A DNA stretch of 64,000 nt from Phoronis australis. Taxonomy: Eukaryota; Phoronida; Phoronidae. The position numbers and the translations under genes were made by a program. The stretch lies in assembly GCA_002633005.1 (NCBI GenBank), contig NMRA01000002.1, positions 394,876 to 458,875 on the forward strand. Direction: 5' to 3'. Under the pieces are notes generated by a model. It did no database searches. It was not told the DNA's origin and was given only the letters and a program-made list of their open reading frames with translations. Below, piece by piece: positions 27,001-37,574 of the stretch. The stretch's first letter is position 1. Every line of letters starts with the position of its first letter.

Positions 27001-30000
27001 TTACATCACCTTCTGCTGTAACAAGTACTGTACATGCTTGCCAAGGGGACAGTTATTGGCATTAATTTTTTCCGTACTTTACTAAACGTAACATCAANCC
27101 CCCCCCCCCCCCCCCCGCTGCTTTCCCATTAGCAGTCTACCCCATGTTGACAGTAGTTTATTCTAACACCCTTGTATTCTGCATGCTATTTACCAAACTG
27201 TGCTTTGATCTGGGTTAACCATTAAAGGTGAGGCACTTTACCCACGCACTGTTCCAGTTTAAAGGAATACCTTTGAACGTAAGTCAAACCTTATCAGAAT
27301 CACCACATGCTTTGTGCATCACAATTATTTTTCAGCGTGTTCAAGTCCTCACTAATGAGATCGATGGTGAACTACCACAGTTTTAATGTGCTCTGGGTCA
27401 AATGGAAGTATCTGATCTTCCATGACTTCATCTCAAGCCGGAATGCTTTCAGAGTCCGACCAATAGATCTAGAGAGAATAAGAGAGGTCTGGTCAAACTA
27501 CATCAGGGTCAGAAACCAGAAATGTTTCCAGACCCTGACTTTACTCAGCCAAGCCATTAAAAAGCTCATGCCAGGGTCTGACATCCACAGGCTGTGATAT
27601 GAAATGAACAATTTGTAATTTAAGACATAGGGAAGGTTGAAGTTATTTGTGGATTAAACAAAACTTCAATATCTCATAAAAAGGCATTAAGGGTGTACAA
27701 TACATTTTCAATTGGTTTAACCAAACTTCACTAAATATTATTAAGAACTGACAACTTAATTATACAGTGCCAATCAAATAAGTATGGAAATGAAAATGAT
27801 ACTAGTGGAATAGAAAATTGATCTACAGTTTTCAAGATTAAGGAATGAATTGTATGGACAATTATGAGTCAAGATGGCTTTTTGAAAGTTGAAAATTAGG
27901 TGAGTGAAGTATGTGTCCAGAGAGACTACAACGCTATCAATTTCCCCAAGACACAAAATCATCTTTCACTTGGCAAGCAATATTCCAAACCCGTACACAG
28001 CACTTTCTCATTGCACAAGCAGAATTGAGTACATGGGAACAGGATTCTAGTGCCCTAATATATTCTATAGTTGTTCGCTTTAAAAAGGTATTCCAAAGAC
28101 AAATAGGGTGAGATAGCTAAGAGTGAGCTGGGGATATGCTCACGGCTTGGAATGACCAACGACAAAAAAGGGGAAATTTCCCAGGTGAGGTATCGTTCCA
28201 CAAATAAAAAGGTTTGAGCGACAGAAATATTGTTTGCATTGTAAAATTTATGTGAGATAAATGTTTTTGCATGAATTAGTCAAAATAATGATAAAAAGAG
28301 ACGAAAAAGAGGAAATTAGAAATTAAATAAGAGGAAATCCTCTTAAAAGAGGAAAATTCCAAGCCCTGTATAGCACAAGAGAATTTAAGTCACAAGACTT
28401 GGTTGGTCAAAGGTGAAAAGCCATTCAAACAAGGAAGCAAAGAAGAGTTGAAGAATTCACATCTTGAAGTGACCACTTCCTGATGTGCCTCAGAGAGATG
28501 AAATGGCAGGGAGTTATGACGCACTAGACTCCTGCACTAGACTCCCTCGGACACACTGACCTAAGTGGCCAGTAATTCCATTATGGCATGAATATATATA
28601 TCCATATTCTGAGAAACCTGTTACAGCTAAACGGATCAAAATTAACCTAGTAACAACTTTGAAATGATTCACTTCAAAAACCTTTACAAAATGTTAATCT
28701 GGTTTAAGAAAGGTTAAATCAAAATTGGATTCTACAAATATTTATTAAGTACGGATTTTGCACAGGTCTTGATGTCCAAGACAGGGCAAATCAGAAATTA
28801 GAAAAAATCGTATCAAATGAATTTATTGCTTCAAGAACAGCAACTCATAAAAGCAGTTCTGGCAATGGTGATTCTTGTGAAGAGATTCTACTAAGTCTGT
28901 GAAACAACAGGTATAGCACAATCCTCTTTAGATCAAAAAGACGTTTACAGTGAAGCTCCTTTTTCAATTTTGAAGGAGCACAATATTTTGAAATGGTGAA
29001 AGTGTATTTTCTAATTATTCAACAACGAGATAATTTTCAAGAAAGTTTATATTTTATATTGCTTACCACTAAAAACACGGTGAAATTGTCACCCCGATGA
29101 CCAAAGCCACGAGCATTTGATAACTAAAGACGGCCATTTTGCCACTTATTTTCATTCAAATTGGCAAAAAGTTAATCGTAACAAATGACTGCAAAAAGAC
29201 ATGAAGCCAATCACCCCCCTCAGAAACCCATTAGAAAATCAAATGTAACCGCACGATGACTGATATCCGTGACAACAGCCTGCAAAGATCATCACTAGAT
29301 GTCATTTCTTGACGCCATAAGCATGCGTCTGTCTTCCTTGTGTCCTATTTACTAGTTAATTGGTAACAGTTAAAGCATTTTGTCATACGGCATTAAATAA
29401 AGTAATTATCCACATCTGTAGAGACTGTGCACAGTGAGGCTTGAAGGAGGAATGAGTAACTAATAGAGTGAAAGAGAATTTATCCTCGCAGATTAACAAT
29501 CGACAAAAAAGTGATAAAATGTAATTACGCTACGCTACAACGAGACATCGGACGACTGAGTAATTTTCTGTGAACGCATATTGTGTGGGTTTGACGTCTC
29601 GACCATTCTGATCAAAATTTGGAAGTAACTGGTATCAGAAACATGATTCTAGTTCAGTTTCGATATGTATGAACAACAACAGGACTGTAACACTCAACAA
29701 AGGGACCGACTACATACAGAAGTGTCAATGAGACATTTAGCCATATCAAACAATGCATTTTTAATGGAGGCCTGTCCGATAAATGATTAGCTTGTTACAA
29801 CTAACTGGCGACGATTTCTGGCAATTTCCTTCCCCCAAAGTATGATTTGAGATTATATTTGGTGGTATCCAAATTGCGTTACCGCCAGTCATGGCAACTT
29901 GTCACAACTGTTCACCAGTGGAGTCAGATGACTCAGACTTGCAGCCACAGAGAGAAGAGCATACGCCATAACGATCATGTGACCACAACAGCAGACAATA

Positions 30001-33000
30001 CAGACCTCAGTTCCTGAATGCCAGACTGACCCACTGTGTAATTAATTCTCACTTGGTGAACATGCATAATGAGCAGTTGTGCAGACAACCACAACCAGAC
30101 CAGTGTAATAATCATCAAAATTCTTATCTAAAATGATAATAGCTTTTGACAAGCAACCAAAAGAGGAGATGATTTACGTGACACCACTTCAGAAACTTGA
30201 CTAATCACTGAAGTTGAATATATGCCCACAAGAAAAGTTGTCTAAGTTTCATATTTTGAAAGTCAATCATCTATCAGCCATCAAAGTCGAAATGACACCA
30301 AAGACTCCACGAGATTGTTACTTCACCAGATTTCACTCACACGCACATAGAGTTCACAGACCTCAAAATCAACTTCAAAACCAGAGCAAATACATGCTAA
30401 AATCCTCAAAATGACAATTTCATACCTGTCATCTCGAAAGTCCATCTGCTCCATTTCAGCTGTTACCTCAGCAATCTCATCTTTCAGTTGCTGCAACGAA
30501 CAAGAGTGAAACAGAAAGTGAGAAACATGCTGCCAAAACGAGAGCACACAGTCCGTCTCTGCACTGAGCTGATTCCATAAATGAAAACATCTATATCAGT
30601 TAAGAATCACTCACGACACTAATGAGAAATGAATATAAGTTATGTACTATATAGTGAGTCACGCTTCATATAAAACCAACGACACTAAGTAGCCAGATTT
30701 TTCAACAGGGCAACTTTTCACAGACTGCTCACCAACCTTTTAACAACAGATACGTGTAACTGAATTCCTTCCTTTTTTCAATACCAACTCCTACAGCCAC
30801 GTATCATCCAATCTTAAGATGCGGGCAAACAATAGCTATCGTATTTCCAATCAAGCTCTAACTCGTCTGATTTCGGACAGCTTCAATGCAGATCTAACAG
30901 TGCTATTATGATCGACATCCAATTATAAATCTGCATGTTATTGATTCTGGCCGATACGCCTTTGGACACACTCCCGTCATTCTTGTGCTAAAACAGTCCA
31001 TCAGCCAGGTACACCAGTGTACACGTAATGAATCCCAGGTACTTGGGAAGTGACGCAAATGGTGCAAAGCTTACCAGTTACAAGCAATTAGCGCAGTTCC
31101 TGCATAACAAGACACAGTAGTAAAGAGAGCTTCACCAATGAATACAAACTCCTGCCAACTGGCACCACACCTCAGAAACACTCTAAGCTGAGTGACAGTT
31201 GGTTTATACCTAAACTGTTTATCAGGCTGTATAACAAACATACAGAGTGCTGTAAACTACACTAGAGGTCCCTGGAAATATACAAATTCTAATGACTCAA
31301 AACCATTTTATGCCAGTACCCTAAATTTCGCCAATTTAGGACATCGTATAGCTGATAAGTGAAATATTAACATATCTATTATATATATATATCATATTTA
31401 TAACGAGCACCAAATAAAAAACAATTCCATGTTCAAGCATTCTACGACAACTACTACCAAATTTTTTTTAAAAATGTGGGTATCCACAACAATGTTAGAG
31501 GCCCGTGAAAAAGAACATTTTTGCCTGAAATTGACAAAATTTTACAAAATACTGATACCTTGAACTAAGCCATTAATAGTGAAAATAAAAAGTATGGTCA
31601 ACCATGTCTTGAGATAAAACAAAACATCCAATTTTCCAAAGCAAAATGAATAAACAGCAAAAACAGAAGTATTTGCACTTGGCAAAATTAACACAACTTT
31701 TCCCGTTTTAGTTTCTCCTTCCTACAAAATATCTAACAACGCAAATGCTTATATAACAACTGAACATGTTCAGCATTCCCTTATATCACAGAGAGACATT
31801 TCTCACTGACACACAAGTTACATGCACCATGTAGACTAAACTAAAGGTTATCACAGAAACAAATGTTGTTCCCCCATGTGCCTTTCATTCCAGGTCCAGC
31901 TCATTCCTCTTGCCCATATTGATTTTGGATAATGTTATCACTAGGATATTGTTCCCCTAACTACAATATACAGTAACTGTGACCTTTCCCAGTGGCCCAG
32001 GATCAAAATCGTACAACCAGTTTGTAAATGAATACGTTTGGATGAAAAAGATGAAGCCAGTAGGGAAAACTGGTACTATAAAGATACAGGACCTCTGTAA
32101 CTGACTATAGCCCAGCATGCAGTTGATGTCCCGCGGTAATTTGAGTGAAATTCATCATAGATGAGTGGAGTTTCTACAAGTTCTCTATTTGAGAAAAAGC
32201 ACATTTTTCCTGTGAAAGTAGTCCTATAACTCTACACATTTAACCTTTTATAATGACTGAAAATTTCCTTTGTCTCAACAGTACCGGTGTAACCTATAAT
32301 TTCTAAGAAAATGATTACTTGTTCAAGTCAATACCGACTGCATTAAAAACTCACCAGCATTTGAGAAACATCCCAAATCAATCATATTCTAACACACCAG
32401 CACAATTATCTAGCCCAGTTGCTAAACCTGTTTTCTTTACGGTACCTAAAACAATCTTGTCTTTATAGTAGGCATAAAATAATCTGTAGCCTAAAGTCGT
32501 TCTGACAAGTTTGAATAAGATGCCCTCTTCATTTGAAAATAAAACGTTTTTGATGTCCACCAAAATCGAATTTGATGCAGAAGAGAGTCCACAGAGGAGC
32601 ATATTGCTAAAGACCATAGGAAATCAACTCTCCTACCAAAAAACATTGAAAATCCTGATTTACCATTAAATTGTCAAAAAGAAACTGCTTACCAAAAGAG
32701 TTTGAAATCTCACCAGAAAATGTTCTGTCTGCAAGAGAGCTGTAAAGATGTCAGGCACTGTTTAAAATATGGATCAACCTTTCTAACCAGTTCAAGTGCC
32801 TCAGACAAGGACTAAAGGCAAGTGTCTTGCCCATCCAGCTTTGTGTTATGCAACCCACAAGGGTCTGGTGAGGGTGAGTTATGCAACTCTGGGAAAACAT
32901 TGGTTTTAACTGTGAAAACAACAGAACAACAGCTAGAAAATTATTGCACAACATCACCTGCTATAAGAAACCCATTGATCAATACCAAAATGTATTTGCT

Positions 33001-35205
33001 GCCAATACGGAAGTCAAAAAGTGAAAAACGTCCATTAAGACACCATATGTATTTGCCATAAGTCAGTAACAACACCGAGGATCATTTTAGAAAAATGCAA
33101 GAAAAGGGGGAATTGACACAAATGGACTCAAGTTTATGAGCCAATTTGGAGGACCCATGGGCCATGCTAGTTTTTTGTCCCTTTTCGCTTCCAGTTTTAA
33201 TAGACCTTTAGCCCGAGACAATCACAGTGCATCAAAGAAATTATGCTTGCACTGTTGATTCGCTCCTAAAATTATATTTGCAACACCAGTGACTTTTAAT
33301 AATTTTTCCTTGTCAATTTTTAACAACTGTAGCTACCTTACAGGGTACAAAAAAGGCATGGGCGTTTCTTGCTAGGTATGCTTAACCATAAACCTATTAA
33401 AAAAGACATATCCCCTGTGGACTATGACCTGATCAATTGCAAAAAGTAATGGAGCAGGAGAGGAATTGACATTTAGCCAAGACTGATTGAACACAAATTC
33501 CTATTAGTGGCATCTGGCACAAATTAAAGTTCAGAGTAGTTCCACCACAATTTAAACTATTTAACCTACTGAAGAAAAACTAAGCATTACAGTGAACGGC
33601 CCAATATTACAAATTGTAGATTGAGGTAAATGAAAATTAACAGGTTCTTGAAATTACATATCAATGGTTGCATTTCAGTACAGAAATATATACAAAATTG
33701 TGCTCAGAATTCGGTTACATGAAAAAATAAAAACAAATTTCTAGAGCCAACTTCACAAACATGTGCATAGTGGTTTTGAACTTTAGTGTTAGAAAACTCC
33801 ATATTTGAAATTACCTCTTTGATTTTCATTCAGCACATTCTCATCAGAAAAATGGGAGTTAAAAATAGAAAAATCACCCATGCATTACGAAATAATGCTA
33901 CAAAGCCCTGCATGCTTGCTACCTACTGTGTCTGTTGACACATACTGCTCTGCTCTCTTTCTCCAAACTCAGAATGACTTATGGCAGTCACAGTTTCTTT
34001 GTTTTGTTAAATACATATATACATTACACATCCCAAGGGAGACTAGTATGTGTTATAGTAATTGAACAGTATTGATCAAATTCAAGATCACGGTACTTTA
34101 GTACATCATCCTGGAAATCTTGCCCGCAAAAATTGCTCTGCTTCAAAAATTTGATAAAAGGATATCAATACGTGAGACACTTGTCTTAGAATTAAGGAGA
34201 TTATACGTTTCACCATAGACCATGAGTGATCTCAATTTAAGTGCAGCTGGAGGTTGAGCAGACAAAAGGTCTTCAAATAAAAAACAGACGCAAGTCCACA
34301 AATTTTCATTGTGATTATACTGGGTGAGGAACCATTTGGTAATACCAACCAATTGTCTTGCAGCTGTTAAAATTTGATACAAAAATCAATACCTTGGAAA
34401 CCGATTTCCATTTGAAAAGATTTTCAATTAATCATACCTGAATTTCGTTCAGTAACTGTGACTTTCTTTGTCGAATATTTTCTAATAGGTCTTGTTCTTC
34501 TAGAGTCAAATCTACAAGAAATCAATTTATATAAATTATTCAACATCTTTTTTCACATTTATCGTAAACAAATATTCCAAACAAAACAATAACATGCACA
34601 TTCATTGCCAATGCTTACAAAATTGTTTACAGTGTTTGGCATACACAAGAGAAATGAAAATAAAATAAATACCTTGGTTTTTAGATCTCCTCATTCTTTT
34701 AAAGAACTTTGTCAGCTTGTATTTTGCGTAACTGCTTGGAGCAGAATGGGAGAGAATACCAATCATGAACTGAAGCCAGTTAGCCATTTGTGTTGAATAA
34801 ACATGAAACACCATCCACAAGTTTATAACAATCTCAACTTAACAAGTCACAGATGTTGACACAGGTCACTCAGCGTCCTGGGGCGACACCAGTTTGGACC
34901 AGTCCAATAATTTATAAGTTAACCTGTCCAATTCCCGTTTGGTGACGTCGACACCAATTAATGACCTAAATCATCTGGCAATCCCCACAAGAAGATATTT
35001 GGTAATTGCCACAACTGTCCATGTCAACAAAGTTCGTGAATAATTAAATAGTGAAATTTGATCGCGATCCTAATGATTTTACAGAGGGGTAAAGCTGACA
35101 AGAACTGTGAATGAAGAACTTCCGCTTTTAAATTTGAACTAGAAGTTCAGAAAAAGCTGTTTTCTTACCCGACAGGTTAAACCCAGCGTCTGTTTGGTTT
35201 TGCAT
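2945..35205 (-). CDS. CYTH: Cytohesin (Sec7-PH Arf guanine-nucleotide exchange factor), complete, 13 coding exons
   Basis: Joined exons 35169-35205, 34438-34511, 30426-30490, 22757-22820, 19028-19146, 15664-15744, 14355-14467, 13952-14100, 13583-13694, 5781-5857, 4877-5027, 3735-3804 and 2945-3020 give one open frame of 395 codons plus stop, close to the usual ~400 residues of the family. All junctions are GT/AG and phase-consistent. Domains in order: N-terminal coiled coil (about residues 13-55), Sec7 domain (about 64-250) with catalytic glutamate E158 in FRLPGEAQ and the second motif MLNTSLHN (197-203 region), PH domain (about 262-380), short polybasic tail. The family loads GTP on Arf1/Arf6 at PIP3-containing plasma membrane, controlling endocytosis, integrin and actin traffic. 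The N-terminal Met exon was chosen because it splices in phase onto the coiled coil. The PH domain has two glycines (KQGGKY), the form that in mammals prefers PIP3. Family assignment is certain; which vertebrate paralogue it matches is not defined. Confidence 0.96.
3407..3472. repeat. Two-copy ~37-bp direct repeat
   Basis: A unit containing GTACAGGGTGTCTCA and preceded by CTCTTGTAT occurs twice with small differences, between cytohesin exons 13 and 12. Confidence 0.8.
3735..3804 (-). CDS. CYTH: Cytohesin coding exon 12 (PH C-terminal helix)
   Basis: Codes [20 protein letters not shown] then CI. This is the PH C-terminal helix (PEEKEEW motif) and is too short to appear as a long open frame. 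Confidence 0.93.
3929..4438 (-). mobile_element. TTAA MITE family, copy A
   Basis: Both ends carry TTAA (3929-3932 and 4435-4438), followed inward by imperfect inverted repeats (AGATTACGTAGGAC against GGTGATGTTGGAC). The interior matches the other copies listed below, in reverse orientation. It has no coding capacity and lies in cytohesin intron 11. Confidence 0.8.
4798..4872. repeat. Short purine-rich tandem repeat
   Basis: Units of about 24 nt around GAGCCAAAGAGAG repeat three to four times directly beside the cytohesin exon 11 donor. This explains the apparent long open frame running past the exon. Confidence 0.8.
4877..5027 (-). CDS. CYTH: Cytohesin coding exon 11 (PH core)
   Basis: Codes [20 protein letters not shown] and on through [34 protein letters not shown] and IKACKT match the family PH core. 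The surrounding longer open frame runs into the intron repeat and is not all coding. Confidence 0.95.
5450..5775. repeat. Degenerate minisatellite with TGACCAGTCATTG-type units
   Basis: Many diverged copies of a ~35-nt motif with GACAAGTCATTGTC, CACCAGT and TGACCAGT lie against the donor of cytohesin exon 10. Period and copy number are approximate. Confidence 0.65.
5781..5857 (-). CDS. CYTH: Cytohesin coding exon 10 (PH strands 2-3)
   Basis: Codes [20 protein letters not shown] then FEFTT. The basic K-x-R-x-W-K-R-R-W stretch is the phosphoinositide-binding face of the PH domain. It is separated from exon 9 by a 7.7-kb intron. Confidence 0.95.
8405..8640 (+). mobile_element. CAGGGCTTGGAAT-type MITE, copy 1
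   Basis: Begins CAGGGCTTGGAATGACC and shares about 230 bp with 28141-28368, including a TTTTTGCATGAAT core and CCTCTTAAAAGAGGAAAATTC near the right end. The right terminal repeat is degraded here. The ends resemble hAT-type termini, which is inference. Confidence 0.65.
10563..11034 (+). mobile_element. TTAA MITE family, copy B
   Basis: Starts TTAAGGTTATGTAAGACCCT and ends GGTCCTACAGAACATTAA. The interior ATGTCCAAATTTGGCTAAAT and ACGAAACTTTCA match the other copies. Confidence 0.8.
13583..13694 (-). CDS. CYTH: Cytohesin coding exon 9 (Sec7-PH linker, PH strand 1)
   Basis: Codes [20 protein letters not shown] then [17 protein letters not shown] plus the first base of a Gly codon. EGWLxK opens the PH domain and NPD-x-EGW is the classic cytohesin linker. 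The exon ends within the glycine loop, where mammalian cytohesins add or omit a 3-nt microexon. Confidence 0.96.
13952..14100 (-). CDS. CYTH: Cytohesin coding exon 8 (Sec7 motif 2)
   Basis: Codes [20 protein letters not shown] and on to [22 protein letters not shown] is the Arf-binding motif 2 of Sec7, and [12 protein letters not shown] is also invariant in the family. The phase agrees on both sides. Confidence 0.96.
14355..14467 (-). CDS. CYTH: Cytohesin coding exon 7 (catalytic glutamate)
   Basis: Codes [20 protein letters not shown] followed by [17 protein letters not shown]. The Glu of PGEAQ (E158 of the joined protein) is the Sec7 'glutamic finger' that expels GDP and Mg from Arf. A 38-bp minisatellite begins about 30 bp upstream of its acceptor. 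Confidence 0.96.
14495..14800. repeat. Minisatellite, ~38-bp unit, about 8 copies
   Basis: Units contain TACTGGATAACTTCATGTGG followed by GGAGATTATCTTAA, with a few substitutions each. The array starts about 30 bp upstream (gene sense) of the cytohesin exon 7 acceptor. Confidence 0.92.
14801..15663. other. Cytohesin intron 6, remainder
   Basis: Apart from the minisatellite just upstream of exon 7, no exon, RNA or clear repeat is seen in this stretch. Confidence 0.6.
15664..15744 (-). CDS. CYTH: Cytohesin coding exon 6 (Sec7)
   Basis: Codes [20 protein letters not shown] followed by ILVQAL, matching the AFVxLHEFxDxxLVQALR segment of Sec7. Donor gtaggt and a ...gtttcag acceptor are visible on the minus strand. 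Confidence 0.95.
15745..19027. other. Cytohesin intron 5
   Basis: No coding exon recognised. It holds TTAA MITE copy C. Open frames here are short and have no known motif. Confidence 0.6.
17178..17680 (+). mobile_element. TTAA MITE family, copy C
   Basis: Diverged copy: interior AAATGTCCAAATTTGGCTAA, CGAAACTTTCAC and the later CTACAGGCTGCCTACTTTCC correspond to the family. The right end AGGACCAATGATGTTAGC is a decayed terminal repeat. Confidence 0.65.
19028..19146 (-). CDS. CYTH: Cytohesin coding exon 5 (Sec7 helices)
   Basis: Codes [20 protein letters not shown] followed by [20 protein letters not shown]. The [19 protein letters not shown] block is diagnostic of cytohesin Sec7 domains. The last Lys codon is split with exon 6. 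Confidence 0.95.
19147..22756. other. Cytohesin intron 4
   Basis: No exon recognised. Overlapping open frames at 20715-21244 on both strands have no identifiable domain. A small inverted-repeat element lies at 19285-19493. Confidence 0.55.
19285..19493. mobile_element. Small MITE with TTTTATCAAA ends
   Basis: Left TGTTTTATCAAACATCATAA and right CCATTTGATAAAAAGG form an inverted pair about 200 bp apart. The element at 49655-49879 has related ends. Family unknown. Confidence 0.5.
22757..22820 (-). CDS. CYTH: Cytohesin coding exon 4 (linker to Sec7)
   Basis: Codes [20 protein letters not shown] plus K. The KFNMDPKK segment is a family hallmark at the start of the Sec7 domain and is part of the autoinhibitory linker region in mammals. 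The exon is short (64 nt) and sits in the middle of very long introns. Confidence 0.93.
22893..22925. repeat. 13-bp inverted repeat
   Basis: TAACACATTAAGT and ACTTAATGTGTTA are exact reverse complements around a short AT spacer, about 70 bp from cytohesin exon 4 on the intron 3 side. Confidence 0.85.
22926..25673. other. Cytohesin intron 3, first part
   Basis: No exon recognised. At about 24935 the sequence CAGGGCTCGATGCT matches 14 bp of the terminal repeat of the 2.6-kb element in LMTK intron 1, but no partner end is visible, so it may be a relic. Confidence 0.5.
25674..26783. repeat. Large direct duplication, copy 1
   Basis: This 1.1-kb block is almost identical to 26788-27917. It carries an N (25980) at a C-run and is separated from copy 2 by a single N at 26784. 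A 96-codon open frame (26173-26463) is kept in both copies with two changes, but has no recognisable domain. Confidence 0.9.
26788..27917. repeat. Large direct duplication, copy 2
   Basis: Second copy of the 25674-26783 block. It differs by scattered substitutions and a longer C-run (from 27099, next to the N at 27098). The matching open frame is 27307-27597. Confidence 0.9.
28141..28368 (+). mobile_element. CAGGGCTTGGAAT-type MITE, copy 2
   Basis: Left CACGGCTTGGAATGACC pairs with right GGAAAATTCCAAGCCCTG as terminal inverted repeats. The interior matches 8405-8640. No coding capacity. Confidence 0.75.
28369..30425. other. Cytohesin intron 3, last part
   Basis: Nothing beyond AT-rich intron sequence was identified. 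Confidence 0.5.
30426..30490 (-). CDS. CYTH: Cytohesin coding exon 3 (coiled coil end)
   Basis: Codes [20 protein letters not shown] and the following DR. This continues the heptad pattern of exon 2 and ends in phase 2, sharing an Arg codon with exon 4. Confidence 0.93.
30491..34437. other. Cytohesin intron 2
   Basis: No exon recognised. Open frames are under 80 codons and have no motif. A short TA microsatellite lies at about 31380-31395. Confidence 0.55.
34438..34511 (-). CDS. CYTH: Cytohesin coding exon 2 (coiled coil)
   Basis: Codes [20 protein letters not shown] and the following NEIQ, the first half of the cytohesin coiled coil. In the family this segment mediates homodimerisation and binding to partners such as GRASP and CYTIP. 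Acceptor ...cttgtag and donor gtatga are visible on the minus strand. Confidence 0.93.
35169..35205 (-). CDS. CYTH: Cytohesin coding exon 1 (start codon)
   Basis: Starts with ATG at 35205 (read leftward) and codes [12 protein letters not shown] before a gtaag donor. It ends in phase 1 and the split codon gives Asp with the next exon, as in the family motif D-L-T-x-E-E. No upstream in-frame ATG is visible in the nearby sequence. Confidence 0.85.
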
Positions 35206-37574
35206 TTTCGCTTGAAGATTCCTGGACACTATCTTTGGTGAACAAAATAATAAATCAAACAACTAAAAAGCAGAATTTATCAAAAAACAATGTCCTTCGA
35301 GTTCTCAATATTTTACATCCTCCTTCTCCATAATGATCTCGCGCTCTATCTCACGAGCTCGTGATTTCACCAACGTCTATTTTTGACTTTAAAGCAATTG
35401 ATAGTGAATCTGGCTAGTTTAATTTAGATTTATTTCTAACACAAATACAAAATTTTGAGTAGCATACCAATCAAAAACTATTCACAGATGGTTATTTAAA
35501 AATACTCAAGATATCCCATGATTCCCTGAATACAATGGCGGCGATCATTAAAAAGTATTTGGAGAGGTCGTCTGTGATTTACTGCGTTGCGATGTTTGAG
35601 TTGTGACCCAACTTGCTTCTTTGCTTTCACTGTTTGACGACAACAGAAGAGAAGGAATTCAGCGAGTAAGAAATTATTGTAAAATGAAATGCTTACAGTC
35701 TAACAGGATCCACCTCCATTCGAATTGACGACGAAATGTCTGTTGTCTGTTGTCTGTTGACCCCGGGATGTTGTCGTTGAGCAACTGTTGTAGTGTTGAC
35801 TTATTGACTGTTGTCAGTGTTGACGCCCTCTACTGTTGACTTTTCATTTTTATCTGTAATTTGATGAACGGCGGAGCCTTGGTTGTGGGCAAAAGCCTAC
35901 AATTAGCGTTAAAAACTGACCATTTTCACGGTAGATGATATGATACTGTTAGTAATAAGTAAGGTAATTAAACTATTAAAGCACAACTCGGCAATATGAT
36001 CGGGTTAAGTTTTTGGTCTTACAGTTGAGACGAACCCGTGATTTCATGGCCTCTAGACCGATCTACTGATCCACTTCTGTAATCCAGCCATTATGGCTTG
36101 TATGTGGGAGGTTACAGTATTTTGTCAATACTTTTGGGTACTTCTTATGTCAAGCATGCATTCCGCATCAGTCCATATTTGGAATATTGCGTAAAGTCTT
36201 TATTATGGTTGGTCATCCTGACATGACATGTTTTTACGAGTCATGAGGTACAACTTGACCGAAAACATGTAAGTTTATCTTAGGCGAAGTGCTGAATACA
36301 AAATCCATTTGCAAAGCGAATAACTACTTAAAATTAAAATAGAACAACCAATGTCAAATCAAAATGTGTCGATGGTCATATCGTTGTTAAGTGGCAGACA
36401 ACTGTAGTGTTACGCCGTTTTATTACTTTACTGTAAATGCTAACACTAGCTTGAGTGATAAAGAGAGGGGGGCTGTCTATCTTGTCATGTTGACCATGCT
36501 GATAGATTTTTTACAAAATACAGCACAAAGTCTGATTGAGTTGTTTTTTAACTCAAACTAATGCATACGGGTGTTTTCGGTGACTGCCAACGATAAACTG
36601 AAAATTCATAAGAAAAAATTGAAGCAAAAATTTTCCACTATCTGACCACCATTTTTCAGTCCGCTCAGAAAGGTTACTAATGCTACAGCCGTACAAATGT
36701 CGTGTTTGAATTTTGTGACAAACTGCGTCAAATAGGTCGATGCATTACTTTGAGACCTTCTACAGGTCCATTGTAACAAGGGATGATATATTTTCACTGT
36801 CTTGCTTCGCCAGCCTACCTCCCTGCTTGAGGAATTTTGGAAGTCTATGTAATGTTTTTGTTAACTATGTAATTGTAATCGCGGCTTCTATTGCTCTCCA
36901 TCATTTTTCATTGTGACAACAAGATTTTTAGTCTAAACCTATGTGGTCACGTGACCTTTGGCTGTTATTTCATGTTTAGCCTGTAGGCGGCATTCCCGCT
37001 GGTCGCCTGCTATTAATTGATGTTTGCTGGGTAATAGTAACATAGTTATTATCTCATTGTCTGCATATACTGCTCTGTGTTTAATTCAGTATTAAACGCT
37101 TAGGTCTAAAGCAACACCTATTGTAGGCAGTGCCACCGTCTCAATTAGCTAAGAGTTGCAGGTTGATGTCACGAAATAAGTAGAATAAATGTGAACCGAA
37201 GATATTGTATAGGGGGAGGAGGAATTTTATTAATTTTAGCGTGGAAGTCACCACAATTTTAAAGCAAATTACTGGTGAATTTTTGTTTGTCTAACTTTTT
37301 TGTCCAGCAGCAAAACTCCATCAGTTTGTAGTGACAATTGCAGTCAACTTCCACATTAAAAGCATGTATGTGTGTTTGAATGGGGAGTTGGATCATAAAT
37401 TTTAGTCTTTTGACCAATTTTCCTTTGAATGTCATCATTCAAAAGGATACACGTTTTATTACATCATGTCTTTAAGATTGAAATTTTCTTGAGAATATTC
37501 GTGTACTCTCTGACTGTGAATTCATGACATTAAACCCTCAAGCCGATAATCTTTTTTGATTTTTATTTTCAGAA
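35206..37574. promoter_or_regulatory. Head-to-head intergenic region (cytohesin / LMTK promoters)
   Basis: The divergent genes start 2.4 kb apart by start codon. An ATGGCGGC element (35535-35542) resembles the YY1 sites common at animal transcription starts. LMTK coding exon 1 is preceded by a pyrimidine tract and CAG (acceptor at 37571-37572), so an untranslated LMTK exon must lie upstream; a possible donor GCGA|gtaag is near 35665. A TGTTG-rich stretch occupies 35735-35840. Exact start sites are not defined. Confidence 0.45.
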
